Below, piece after piece: positions 1 through 7,080 of a stretch of 10,722 bases of DNA. The notes beneath the pieces were generated by a model that worked only from the letters and a program-made list of their open reading frames with translations, was not told the DNA's origin and did not search any database. Source of the DNA: Flavobacteriaceae bacterium (GTDB lineage: Bacteria > Bacteroidota > Bacteroidia > Flavobacteriales > Flavobacteriaceae); the NCBI GenBank assembly GCA_026992695.1, contig JALWYP010000491.1, positions 1-10,722 of the forward strand, written 5' to 3'. Position 1 is the stretch's first letter, and each line of letters begins with the position of its first letter. Position numbers and translations under genes: made by a program.

Positions 1-546
1 CATAGATTGAAAAGCCGATTGAAAACCGTGTAACAAGTGTAGTGCTAGAAAAATAAAAGCAACTACATAAGCTCCAACCCTAATAGGATTTTCAAATTTA
101 TGAACCAATTCTCCATAATATCTGGATGGGTCTTCGGGTAAATGAGCAATGTACTTATGGTTTACTTCCGGAAACCAAAAATCTATAAAGTGTAAAACTA
201 TAAAAGCTAAAATCACCAATCCGCTAAATATCATATTCCGACTCATCCAAGTAGCGTTAGCTGATCCGTTATTTTTAACGTATTTTACAACGCGTGCACT
301 TCGGTTTTTGAGTTCCAACACAAAACCCATTATAAAGTGAAATACCACACCCAAAATTAAAACGGGCTGCATAGCATATTGAATAAGCGGGTTGGTTCCC
401 ATAAAATGAGAAGCAGTGTTAAAAGCATCTTCACTAAAAACAGATACTAAATTTACCGATACATGAATTAATAAGAAAAACATAAGAAAAAATGCCGAAA
501 GTGCCATGGCTACTTTTCGAGCAATAGAGGAGGATAGTATTCCCAT
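1..546 (-). CDS. sdhC: succinate dehydrogenase cytochrome b subunit (b558 family), 3' end missing
   Basis: This is the membrane anchor of succinate dehydrogenase (complex II), which carries heme b and passes electrons from succinate oxidation to the quinone pool. The reading frame starts at ATG 546-544 and stays open for 182 codons to the left edge; the family is usually about 220-230 residues, so roughly the last fifth is missing. Hydrophobic segments lie near residues 12-37, 55-79, 104-125 and 156-175. Histidines at 28, 70, 119 and 170/173 sit in these segments and are candidates for the two heme ligand pairs; the sequence LHLLHGFQSAFQS near residue 169 is typical of the family. The catalytic sdhA and sdhB genes would be expected beyond the left edge, as is usual in Bacteroidota. 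A promoter lies just upstream at 575-605. The family call is firm; the choice between succinate dehydrogenase and fumarate reductase is made on lineage. Confidence 0.92.
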   Translation of the reverse strand, partial: MGILSSSIARKVAMALSAFFLMFFLLIHVSVNLVSVFSEDAFNTASHFMGTNPLIQYAMQPVLILGVVFHFIMGFVLELKNRSARVVKYVKNNGSANATWMSRNMIFSGLVILAFIVLHFIDFWFPEVNHKYIAHLPEDPSRYYGELVHKFENPIRVGAYVVAFIFLALHLLHGFQSAFQSM

Positions 547-574
547 TGTGTAAAATTTACATTTTTGAGTAGGA

Positions 575-605
575 CAAAATTACAACACCTTGTTATCTCA
601 ACCAA
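575..605 (-). promoter_or_regulatory. predicted Bacteroidota-type promoter for sdhC
   Basis: On the minus strand, TTG (605-603) is followed after 20 bp by TAATTTTG (582-575), matching the TTG/TAnnTTTG consensus of the Bacteroidota housekeeping sigma factor. Transcription would start about 20-25 bp before the sdhC ATG at 546. The TTG half lies inside the 63-bp direct repeat, while the TAATTTTG half lies just outside it. Confidence 0.6.
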
Positions 606-646
606 ACAATTTACATGTTTTAATGATATTTAGAATTGTTATAAAA
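584..646. repeat. 63-bp direct repeat, copy 1 (sdhC promoter side)
   Basis: This segment matches 1844-1906 at 60 of 63 positions, offset exactly 1260 bp and with no gaps. The differences are at 592, 615 and 616. It contains a 7-bp inverted repeat, AACAATT (605-611) and AATTGTT (634-640), which is intact in both copies; two of the three differences fall in the 22-bp spacer between the arms. The left part carries the TTG element of the sdhC promoter, and the right end runs into the T tract of the terminator for the neighbouring gene. Confidence 0.93.
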
Positions 647-676
647 TAAAAAGTCATCTTCGCTAAAAGATGACTT
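641..676 (-). terminator. intrinsic terminator after the T9SS-sorted protein gene
   Basis: A perfect 10-bp stem is formed by AAGTCATCTT (651-660) and its complement AAGATGACTT (667-676), with a 6-base loop at 661-666. Read on the minus strand, the stem is followed by TTTATTTTAT (650-641). It begins 22 bp after the stop codon at 699, so it should end transcription of the 1790-699 gene before sdhC. The stem is AT-rich, so termination may be partial. Confidence 0.8.
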
Positions 677-698
677 AATAAGAATTAATAGTAGGATA

Positions 699-1790
699 TT
701 ACTTTACAATTAATTTTTTTGTAGCAGAATTACCATTTTGATTAATTTTTAACATATATACTCCAGCCTGAAGTGTATTAATATCTAACTCGTTATTCGT
801 TACTACCGTTTGAATAACTTTATGTCCTAAAATATCAAAAACTTCAACAGAAATATCGCCAAGAACACTTGTTTTAATAGTTACGGTGTTACTTGTTGCA
901 GGATTAGGATAAATACTAACGTCAGCAATTTCATTATCATTTGCACCAAGAATAGGAGTTAATTCTACAGCAAAAATCAAATTGGAAGGGTCACTTTGAG
1001 ATAATCCAACTAAAGAAACAACACCAGCAGCTACTTCATCAGAAATAAATAATCCACCGGCTAAAACAGCAGTTGCACCAGCGGCAGTACCATCAGCAGT
1101 AAAATCATAAACTATACCTGTTGGCGCTCCTCCTGGTAAAGCGAGTTGGGTAACAAAATCAGGTCCGTTTTGATCATGAATCCATAAAAAAGGTCCTCCT
1201 GGTGAAATATTATCAATAGCTCCTCCATAGATTGTTGTTCCGTGCGTTGCAGAAGGAATAACAGAAAGCTCATTCCCATTCATGTCTACAGATGCTATGT
1301 CAGAGGTAAAACTTCCAATCCAAAAACCACCACTTCCACCATCTAAAGTTTCATCGTAAGTTACCATTCTAGCAGTAGCATCTGACCCAGTGGTTACCGT
1401 AATAATACCTATTAAGGTTTTTGTAGCGGGATCTATTTGATAAATCTCAGTCCCTGCAGCACCAATATAAACGTCAGTTCCATCTGTTGTCATGGAACGT
1501 GTTCCAGAAACACCAGGAATTGTAATTGTTTCTACAAAAGCGCCTGTATTATCTAAAATATGGATGGTATCAGCATTCCAAGTAGAAACCCAATATTGAT
1601 TATTGAAAAATATTACTCCTGCTTGAGATTGAGCACCAATAGATCCAGTAGCACCAACATCAATTGTATATAACAAATCAAATAAGGCATTTGATTCTTT
1701 ATTCGTTTCGCCTAAAACAGGACTTATTTCTCTTTGAGCATTTGCTGAAAAAATTACAGCAAGGAATAATAATAAAGTCATTTTTTTCAT
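699..1790 (-). CDS. secreted propeller-like protein with type IX secretion sorting domain
   Basis: This 363-residue protein appears to be exported and then handled by the type IX secretion system. It starts with a signal peptide (residues 1-18, cleavage likely after SANA, before Gln19). Its C-terminal 78 residues (286-363) form a type A sorting domain, with the VSIYPNPAT motif near 291, a VFDILGHKV strand and the ending GVYMLKI...KKLIVK. The middle (about 45-280) has repeated short beta stretches such as YWVSTWNADTIHILD and VYIGAAGTEIYQID, which look like NHL/SMP-30-type propeller blades; I see no catalytic motif and cannot give a substrate. Start ATG 1790-1788 is fixed by the signal peptide, with no Shine-Dalgarno site. 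It has its own terminator and sits between two 63-bp direct repeats, so it is a self-contained unit that may have been inserted. The sorting-tail call is firm; the propeller call is moderate. Confidence 0.88.
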   Translation of the reverse strand: MKKMTLLLFLAVIFSANAQREISPVLGETNKESNALFDLLYTIDVGATGSIGAQSQAGVIFFNNQYWVSTWNADTIHILDNTGAFVETITIPGVSGTRSMTTDGTDVYIGAAGTEIYQIDPATKTLIGIITVTTGSDATARMVTYDETLDGGSGGFWIGSFTSDIASVDMNGNELSVIPSATHGTTIYGGAIDNISPGGPFLWIHDQNGPDFVTQLALPGGAPTGIVYDFTADGTAAGATAVLAGGLFISDEVAAGVVSLVGLSQSDPSNLIFAVELTPILGANDNEIADVSIYPNPATSNTVTIKTSVLGDISVEVFDILGHKVIQTVVTNNELDINTLQAGVYMLKINQNGNSATKKLIVK

Positions 1791-1832
1791 AATAGATAAA
1801 ATTTAAATGGTTATTTTAATTTGGTGAATATA

Positions 1833-1865
1833 CAAAAAATACTAACACCTTATTATCTCAACCAA
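1833..1865 (-). promoter_or_regulatory. possible promoter for the T9SS-sorted protein gene
   Basis: In the repeat copy upstream of this gene the same TTG (1865-1863) is present. It is followed after 21 bp by TATTTTTTG (1841-1833), which is the TAnnTTTG element with one extra T. The layout mirrors the sdhC promoter, with the TTG inside the repeat and the second element just past its end. The match is weaker than at sdhC. Confidence 0.4.
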
Positions 1866-1906
1866 ACAATTTACTGGTTTTAATGATATTTAGAATTGTT
1901 ATAAAA
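1844..1906. repeat. 63-bp direct repeat, copy 2 (upstream of the T9SS-sorted gene)
   Basis: This is the partner of 584-646 (60/63 identical). It ends 5 bp from the stop codon of the large propeller gene (stop at 1914-1912) and starts 53 bp before the ATG at 1790. The inverted arms AACAATT (1865-1871) and AATTGTT (1894-1900) are both kept. Past the repeat, weak likeness to the sdhC leader continues, including a shared TAAATTTTA shortly before each start codon (minus-strand reading), so the two leaders may share one origin. Confidence 0.93.
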
Positions 1907-1911
1907 AAAGA

Positions 1912-4632
1912 TTATTCTATCTTAAAATTGTGCTTCACCGAATTTAACTCTATAACATATTCTCCTTTCGGTAAATAATAGGTTCCGTTATCTGCTTTCT
2001 TTACCTTTATCCCCTCTTTCTCCAATATCTTTTTACCTTTAACAGTAATACCTAAATCATAGATAAATGTATTTATTCCTTTTTCGGTTTGTACACCAAA
2101 AGATTGTAAAACAGCTCCATTTTTAGTTGTAATTTGTATGGAATGTTTTTTGGCTGTCGGCGTAAAGAATTGGATAGAAACTTTTGGTTCAAATAGGGTA
2201 CTCCAAGCACTTCTTTTACTTCCCCAGCGAGGCGAAAATCGAACGGGTTTTACATCTGAAATATACGTTTGATTTAAGTCTGTGATTTTTTGAAGTAATG
2301 AAACATCCGCTACATAAAGGCTTCTGCCGTGAGTACCTAATACCATTTCGTTTTCTGTGGGATGAATAACTAAATCGTGAACGGCAACAGCTGGAAGATT
2401 ATTTTCTATTCGTTGCCAATTTTGCCCGTTATTAAATGAAACATAAGCTCCGTTATCGGTTCCTATATATAATAAATTAGGATTTTTTGGATCTTCTTTT
2501 ATTACATTTACAGGTGATTTTGGGAGGTTAGACACTATATTATTCCACGTTGTTCCATAGTCATCGCTAACATACACGTAAGGGTTAAAATCATCGTTTC
2601 GATACCCGTTTAAGGTAAGATATACCCTACTTTTATTATGCTGCGAAGCAATAACCCTGCTAACCCATAAATCTTTTGGAAGATTTTTAGAAATACTTGT
2701 CCAATTACTTCCTGCATCTTTAGAAATAAATACTATCCCGTCATCGCTTCCGGTGTAGAGCAACCCAAACTGAAAGGGAGATTCACTAATAGATGTTAAG
2801 GTTCCGTAGGGTACATTTCCTTTTTTACCTCCTTTTGTTAGATCGGGCGAAATGGCTTCCCAATCATTTCCTTGATTCATACTGCGCATTAATTTATTCC
2901 CGCCCAAATACAAAATATCTTGATTGTGAGAACTTAACAAAATGGGGGTTTGCCAATTAAATCGATATGGTTTTTCCCCCAGTTTATGTTTGGGTTGAAT
3001 ATAAGTCTGTTCATCTGTTTCACGATTTAATCTAAAGTAATTCCCAAACTGAAAACCGGTATAAACAATATTGCTGTTACGTGAGTCTATTTGTACTTGC
3101 ATCCCGTCGCCTCCCATAATAATATCAAAAGGATAGTCTCCGGTTTGGTGCCAAACAACATTTTCTTTATTGGTATGTGAGCCTGTCCACACACCATTAT
3201 CTTGTAATCCTCCATAGACATTATAGGGCTTTTCAAAATCTATATTTACACTATAAAACTGCCCAACTGAAGGTGTATTGCATTTCACCCAATGTTTTCC
3301 ATCATCATAACTTATGTTTACTCCACCGTCATTCCCGTTTATTAAGTGGTTAGGGTTAAAGGGGTTTATCCATAAATCATGATGGTCGGCATGAACGTTA
3401 TCTCCATTAATGGAAGCAAATGTTTTTCCACCGTCTTTAGAGCTAAGAATGGGCACACCGTAAACATAAATATGATTAACGTCCTGCGGTGACACGTGTA
3501 TTCTTCCGAAGTAATATCCGTATGAATAATATAAATCTTCCAAAAATCCTTTGTGCGTTTTTTTCCAGGTTTTTCCACCATCATTACTTTTATAGACCTG
3601 TGCTCCTATAACCGGAGTGTCAAAAAGCAGTGTGTTGGCATCTTCAATATAAATTGCTAAATCTAAGGGCTTAATTTCATTGTTTTTTACTCGTTTTTTT
3701 AATCCTTTAGCCGAATATTTTTCGGGGAAATTGTTGCTTTTTAAAAACGCGTTAATTTTTGTGTCTTCCATTTCTAAAAAAGAAGCTATCGACATGGTTT
3801 TAAAATCTTCTTTTGTTAATCCTTTTTTGTCTAATTCATCATTTATTTTGGGGCTTCGGTTTTGGTTGTCCACAATGGCATATACCGTATTAGCATCAAA
3901 CACAGCCACACCTATTCTTCCCACACCTTCGCCGGTTGGGAATCCACTTTTTTGAGTTGAAACAAGTGTCCAAGTATCTCCTCCGTCTGTGCTTTTATAA
4001 ATGCCGCTTCCCGCTCCATTCCCTTTAAAATTCCAAGCTTTTCGTTCTCTATCCCAAGTTGAAGCGTAGAGCTCGTTAAAATTTCTAGGATTAACCGAAA
4101 CATCCACAACACCTGTTTGATTATTAACAAACAATGTCTTTTTCCAAGTTTTTCCTCCATCTGTTGTCTTAAAAATACCCCTTTGGTTATTACTAGAATA
4201 CAAATGCCCTAATACACCTACTATTATTTCGTTAGCGTTTTTAGGATTAATGAGTATTTTGCTAATATGATGCGAATCTGTTAAGCCCATATTTTCCCAT
4301 GTTTTTCCGTTATCGGAAGATTTTAAAATTCCTATCCCCGAATAAGAAGATCGAGAAGAATTTACCTCTCCTGTTCCTACCCAAATAATATTATTTTTCC
4401 AATCTACAGCAAGGCTTCCTACATTTTGTGTCGGACTCGTATCTAAAATTGGTGTAAATGAAGTTCCGTTATTTGTGGTGTGCCACACGCCACCACTAGC
4501 GTAGCCAACATAAAATTCGCTAGGGTTTTTAGAATTAACAGCTAATGCCGTAACACGACCACTCATTATAGAAGGACCTATGTTTTTAACAGGGAGGTTT
4601 TGCACTAAAGAACCTATGTTTTGTGAAAACAA
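1912..4632 (-). CDS. large Asp-box (BNR/sortilin-like) beta-propeller protein, start disrupted
   Basis: The open frame is 906 residues if read from TTG at 4632-4630. It carries at least eleven Asp-box-like motifs of the form S-x-D-x-G-x-T-W, near residues 52, 105, 156, 214, 349, 398, 441, 584, 637, 689 and 732, which form the blade turns of sortilin/VPS10-type and BNR propellers. A charged insert (about 263-330) splits the first propeller. Residues about 795-906 look like a C-terminal beta-sandwich. Such proteins are often named glycosyl hydrolases by similarity, but I see no sialidase catalytic set, so function is open. There is no type IX sorting tail. The TTG start leaves the protein without a signal peptide. 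Upstream in the same frame the codons still spell one (KKSTLLSVILTSFLFSQ), but no start codon opens them; the nearby ATG at 4676-4674 is out of frame by one base in an A8 tract. With one more A the protein would be 921 residues and exported. Confidence 0.82.
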   Translation of the reverse strand: MFSQNIGSLVQNLPVKNIGPSIMSGRVTALAVNSKNPSEFYVGYASGGVWHTTNNGTSFTPILDTSPTQNVGSLAVDWKNNIIWVGTGEVNSSRSSYSGIGILKSSDNGKTWENMGLTDSHHISKILINPKNANEIIVGVLGHLYSSNNQRGIFKTTDGGKTWKKTLFVNNQTGVVDVSVNPRNFNELYASTWDRERKAWNFKGNGAGSGIYKSTDGGDTWTLVSTQKSGFPTGEGVGRIGVAVFDANTVYAIVDNQNRSPKINDELDKKGLTKEDFKTMSIASFLEMEDTKINAFLKSNNFPEKYSAKGLKKRVKNNEIKPLDLAIYIEDANTLLFDTPVIGAQVYKSNDGGKTWKKTHKGFLEDLYYSYGYYFGRIHVSPQDVNHIYVYGVPILSSKDGGKTFASINGDNVHADHHDLWINPFNPNHLINGNDGGVNISYDDGKHWVKCNTPSVGQFYSVNIDFEKPYNVYGGLQDNGVWTGSHTNKENVVWHQTGDYPFDIIMGGDGMQVQIDSRNSNIVYTGFQFGNYFRLNRETDEQTYIQPKHKLGEKPYRFNWQTPILLSSHNQDILYLGGNKLMRSMNQGNDWEAISPDLTKGGKKGNVPYGTLTSISESPFQFGLLYTGSDDGIVFISKDAGSNWTSISKNLPKDLWVSRVIASQHNKSRVYLTLNGYRNDDFNPYVYVSDDYGTTWNNIVSNLPKSPVNVIKEDPKNPNLLYIGTDNGAYVSFNNGQNWQRIENNLPAVAVHDLVIHPTENEMVLGTHGRSLYVADVSLLQKITDLNQTYISDVKPVRFSPRWGSKRSAWSTLFEPKVSIQFFTPTAKKHSIQITTKNGAVLQSFGVQTEKGINTFIYDLGITVKGKKILEKEGIKVKKADNGTYYLPKGEYVIELNSVKHNFKIE

Positions 4633-4676
4633 AAAAGAGGTAAGAATAACAGAGAGTAAAGTAGATTTTTTTTCAT
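4614..4676 (-). other. out-of-frame start region: A8 tract separates ATG from its signal-peptide frame
   Basis: On the minus strand, ATG (4676-4674) is followed directly by eight A residues (4673-4666). As written, this ATG reads 20 codons and stops at TAG 4616-4614. Adding one A to the tract gives MKKKSTLLSVILTSFLFSQ joined seamlessly to the long 1912-4632 frame, a textbook signal peptide of positive residues, hydrophobic core and Ser-Gln cleavage site. The frame has no ATG or GTG between its upstream stop (TAA at 4710-4708) and TTG 4632. The cause may be a sequencing error in the homopolymer, a true frameshift mutation, or slippage that switches the gene on and off. Confidence 0.8.
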
Positions 4677-4848
4677 TTTTAACGAAATTTAACCGTGAAA
4701 ATACACATTAGAAAAGTAAGTCCGAAAATTTTAACGTTTTATCATAGGCAAAAACCGCTTTTTCATACTTACAAAAAATTCTAATATCATTGAAAAATGC
4801 TTTAAATAATGTATATTTGCCTCCTATTTAGAACAAATCTAATTAAAA
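4677..4848. other. divergent intergenic region between propeller gene and suf operon
   Basis: This 172-bp gap holds the suf promoter on the plus strand. For the minus-strand propeller gene I could not find a convincing TTG/TAnnTTTG pair. I also found no clear palindrome resembling an IscR, Fur or OxyR site, and no riboswitch-like structure. The region is very AT-rich. Confidence 0.6.
4790..4819 (+). promoter_or_regulatory. predicted promoter of the suf operon
   Basis: TTG at 4790-4792 is followed after 19 bp by TATATTTG at 4812-4819, an exact match to the Bacteroidota consensus. Transcription should begin near 4825, giving a leader of about 25 bases before the ATG at 4849. No other strong promoter is evident between the genes downstream, so this one probably drives the whole plus-strand block. 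Confidence 0.78.
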
Positions 4849-5178
4849 ATGATACAAGTAAGTAATACAGCTAAAAACAAAATAGCACAGCTTATGTCTG
4901 AAAGCGGTTACGATGTAAACAAACACTTTGTAAGAGTGGGTGTAAAAAGTGGTGGGTGTTCAGGTCTTTCGTATGAATTGGATTTTGATAAAGACAAAAA
5001 AGACGAAGACAAACTTTTTGAAGACGCTCCGGTAAGGATAGTTGTCGACAAAAAAAGTTTTCTGTACTTAATAGGCACCACACTTGATTTTAGTGGTGGT
5101 CTAAACGGAAAAGGATTTGTTTTTAACAATCCCAACGCAAATCGAACCTGTGGATGCGGAGAAAGTTTTTCGTTATAA
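4849..5178 (+). CDS. sufA: A-type iron-sulfur carrier protein (HesB/IscA/SufA family)
   Basis: This 109-residue protein belongs to the A-type carriers, which accept an Fe-S cluster from a scaffold and pass it to target proteins in the cytosol. The full length is typical. The three conserved cysteines are present: Cys37 in KSGGCSGLSY and Cys101/Cys103 in the C-terminal TCGCGESF motif. It is the first gene after the suf promoter and lies 19 bp before sufB, which supports a SufA-like role; erpA or iscA naming is possible because the family members are hard to tell apart. The ATG at 4849 is the only sensible start, since the protein begins with the usual IQVSNTAKNKI helix. An A-rich leader (ATTAAAA) precedes it in place of a Shine-Dalgarno site. 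Confidence 0.93.
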   Translation: MIQVSNTAKNKIAQLMSESGYDVNKHFVRVGVKSGGCSGLSYELDFDKDKKDEDKLFEDAPVRIVVDKKSFLYLIGTTLDFSGGLNGKGFVFNNPNANRTCGCGESFSL

Positions 5179-5197
5179 TTGAATTACGCAACAACTA

Positions 5198-6646
5198 ATG
5201 AGCAAATTTACCGAAGACGATTTAAAAAAAGACCTTGAGAACAAGGAATACGAATACGGATTTTATACCAATATCGAGTCCGATACATTTCCTATTGGGT
5301 TGAATGAAGATATTGTACGCGCTATTTCCAAAAAGAAAGAAGAGCCCGAATGGATGACGCAATGGCGATTAGAAGCTTTTAAATATTGGAAACAAATGCA
5401 AGAACCCGATTGGGCAAATGTAAATTACGAAAAACCCGATTTTCAAAAAATATCCTACTATTCGGCACCTTCAAAAAAACCAAAATACGATAGTTTAGAC
5501 GAAGTAGATCCTGAGTTGTTAGATACATTTAAAAGGCTAGGGATTTCTATCGACGAACAAAAAAAACTTGCCGGTGTTGCTGTAGATATTGTGATGGATT
5601 CCGTTTCAGTAGCAACTACTTTTAAGAAAACTTTGGCAGAAAAAGGAATTATTTTTTGCTCTATTTCCGAAGCCATTCGAGAATATCCGGAACTGGTAAA
5701 AAAATATTTAGGAACTGTAGTTCCTCAACAAGATAATTTTTATGCAGCTTTAAACAGTGCCGTTTTTAGTGATGGCTCTTTTTGTTACATCCCAAAAGGA
5801 GTGCGTTGCCCGATGGAACTTTCAACTTATTTTAGAATCAATCAAGCAGGCACCGGACAGTTTGAACGTACATTGGTCATTGCCGATGAAGACAGTTATG
5901 TAAGTTATTTGGAAGGATGCACAGCTCCCTCACGGGATGAAAACCAACTTCACGCTGCCGTAGTAGAACTTATTGCGCTTGATGGAGCCGAAATTAAATA
6001 CTCCACCGTACAAAACTGGTATCCCGGAAACAAAGAAGGAAAAGGCGGTGTATATAATTTTGTTACCAAAAGAGGAATCTGCCATAAAAATTCAAAAATA
6101 TCTTGGACACAAGTAGAAACCGGAAGTGCTGTTACTTGGAAATACCCAAGTTGCATATTAAAAGGCGATAACTCCGTTGGCGAATTTTACTCTATTGCCG
6201 TAACAAATAATTACCAACAAGCAGACACGGGAACCAAAATGATTCATCTTGGGAAAAACACAAAAAGCACTATTATTTCTAAAGGAATTTCTGCCGGAAA
6301 ATCACAAAATAGCTATCGCGGGTTGGTTCAAATTCACTCGCGTGCTCACAATGCCAGAAATTTTTCGCAATGCGATTCTTTGTTAATGGGAAATAAATGT
6401 GGAGCACATACCTTTCCGTACATCGAAGCAAAAAACAAATCCGCTCATATCGAACACGAAGCAACAACCAGTAAAATTGGAGAAGATCAAATTTTTTACT
6501 GCAACCAACGTGGCATCGATACCGAAAAAGCCATTGCACTTATTGTAAACGGATTTAGTAAAGAAGTGCTTAATAAACTCCCTATGGAGTTTGCCGTAGA
6601 GGCTCAAAAATTACTGGAAATAAGCCTGGAAGGCTCCGTTGGATAA
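5198..6646 (+). CDS. sufB: Fe-S cluster assembly scaffold protein SufB
   Basis: SufB is the core scaffold of the SufBCD complex, where the nascent cluster is built from sulfur delivered by SufS and from iron. At 482 residues it has the normal length. The C-terminal beta-helix and helical region are well conserved. Cys392 (in SQCDSLLMG) and Glu421 (in [10 protein letters not shown]) are spaced 29 residues apart, as are the key Cys405 and Glu434 of the E. coli protein. Other cysteines lie in the [19 protein letters not shown] segment and at Cys401 and Cys435. The ATG at 5198 follows sufA by 19 bp. The next gene, 24 bp on, is a lipoprotein and not sufC, which is an interruption of the usual sufB-sufC pairing. 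Confidence 0.97.
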   Translation: MSKFTEDDLKKDLENKEYEYGFYTNIESDTFPIGLNEDIVRAISKKKEEPEWMTQWRLEAFKYWKQMQEPDWANVNYEKPDFQKISYYSAPSKKPKYDSLDEVDPELLDTFKRLGISIDEQKKLAGVAVDIVMDSVSVATTFKKTLAEKGIIFCSISEAIREYPELVKKYLGTVVPQQDNFYAALNSAVFSDGSFCYIPKGVRCPMELSTYFRINQAGTGQFERTLVIADEDSYVSYLEGCTAPSRDENQLHAAVVELIALDGAEIKYSTVQNWYPGNKEGKGGVYNFVTKRGICHKNSKISWTQVETGSAVTWKYPSCILKGDNSVGEFYSIAVTNNYQQADTGTKMIHLGKNTKSTIISKGISAGKSQNSYRGLVQIHSRAHNARNFSQCDSLLMGNKCGAHTFPYIEAKNKSAHIEHEATTSKIGEDQIFYCNQRGIDTEKAIALIVNGFSKEVLNKLPMEFAVEAQKLLEISLEGSVG

Positions 6647-6670
6647 TAAAACTAATAAATACATTTTAAT

Positions 6671-7075
6671 ATGAAAAAAACAATTTTTTTAATTTTTGTA
6701 CTACTAGCAACAGTTGCCTGCAAAGACGACACAAAAAAAGAAAACAAAGCGATAGTTAAAGAACAAAACAACGCCGTTGTAACCAACACAAAAACTTATC
6801 GAGGGGAGTTTATTCATTTAAAAGACGGTTCTGTTTTATACGGAAACAAGTTTATTTACGGTGTGGTTTTAAATGAAAAAGAAGCCGATTTAGCCAAGCA
6901 AGTAGCTACCATAAAAAAAGATTCGCTTGATATGGTTCCGGTTGTAGTTCAAGGAATTATAAACAAAAAGAAACCCGGAGAAGAAGGTTGGGATGAACGA
7001 TTAACCATTACCGAAATTGTTTTAGTAGGCAACGAACCTTCATCGCCGGATATTAAGGTAGAAAGCAAAAAATAA
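6671..7075 (+). CDS. small lipoprotein inside the suf operon, possible NlpE C-terminal-like OB domain
   Basis: This 134-residue protein starts with a lipoprotein signal peptide: two lysines, a hydrophobic stretch, then LATVAC with the lipid cysteine at 17. The next residues are Lys-Asp-Asp, resembling the K-(D/E)2 lipoprotein export signal reported in Capnocytophaga, so it may face the cell surface. After a Lys/Asn-rich linker (18-40), residues about 43-122 form a compact beta domain with a GEFIHLKDGSVLYGNKFIYG start, a VPVVVQG strand and an EEGWDERLTITEI strand. From memory this resembles the OB-like C-terminal domain of NlpE; I am not certain. Its gene lies 24 bp after sufB and 5 bp before sufC, so it is surely co-transcribed with them. 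How an envelope lipoprotein would serve cytosolic cluster assembly is not clear from the sequence; it may simply share the stress response. Confidence 0.85.
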   Translation: MKKTIFLIFVLLATVACKDDTKKENKAIVKEQNNAVVTNTKTYRGEFIHLKDGSVLYGNKFIYGVVLNEKEADLAKQVATIKKDSLDMVPVVVQGIINKKKPGEEGWDERLTITEIVLVGNEPSSPDIKVESKK

Positions 7076-7080
7076 CACAT

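Noticed and set aside
149..340. 63-codon plus-strand open frame
   Set aside because: It runs antisense through the well-supported sdhC coding sequence and has no recognisable motif or start context.
584..1906. Insertion sequence or transposon bounded by the 63-bp repeats
   Set aside because: The repeats are direct, the segment between encodes no transposase or integrase, and no short target duplication is visible at the outer edges.
3680..3955. 91-codon plus-strand open frame opposite the large propeller gene
   Set aside because: The minus-strand frame here carries the repeat architecture of the propeller protein; the plus-strand product is a low-complexity shadow.
4614..4676. A real 20-residue leader peptide encoded from the ATG at 4676
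   Set aside because: Its sequence is the frame-shifted reading of an evident signal peptide, so a broken start is the simpler account; translation of it cannot be excluded.
6279..6539. 86-codon minus-strand open frame within sufB
   Set aside because: It is antisense to the most conserved part of sufB and encodes nothing recognisable.
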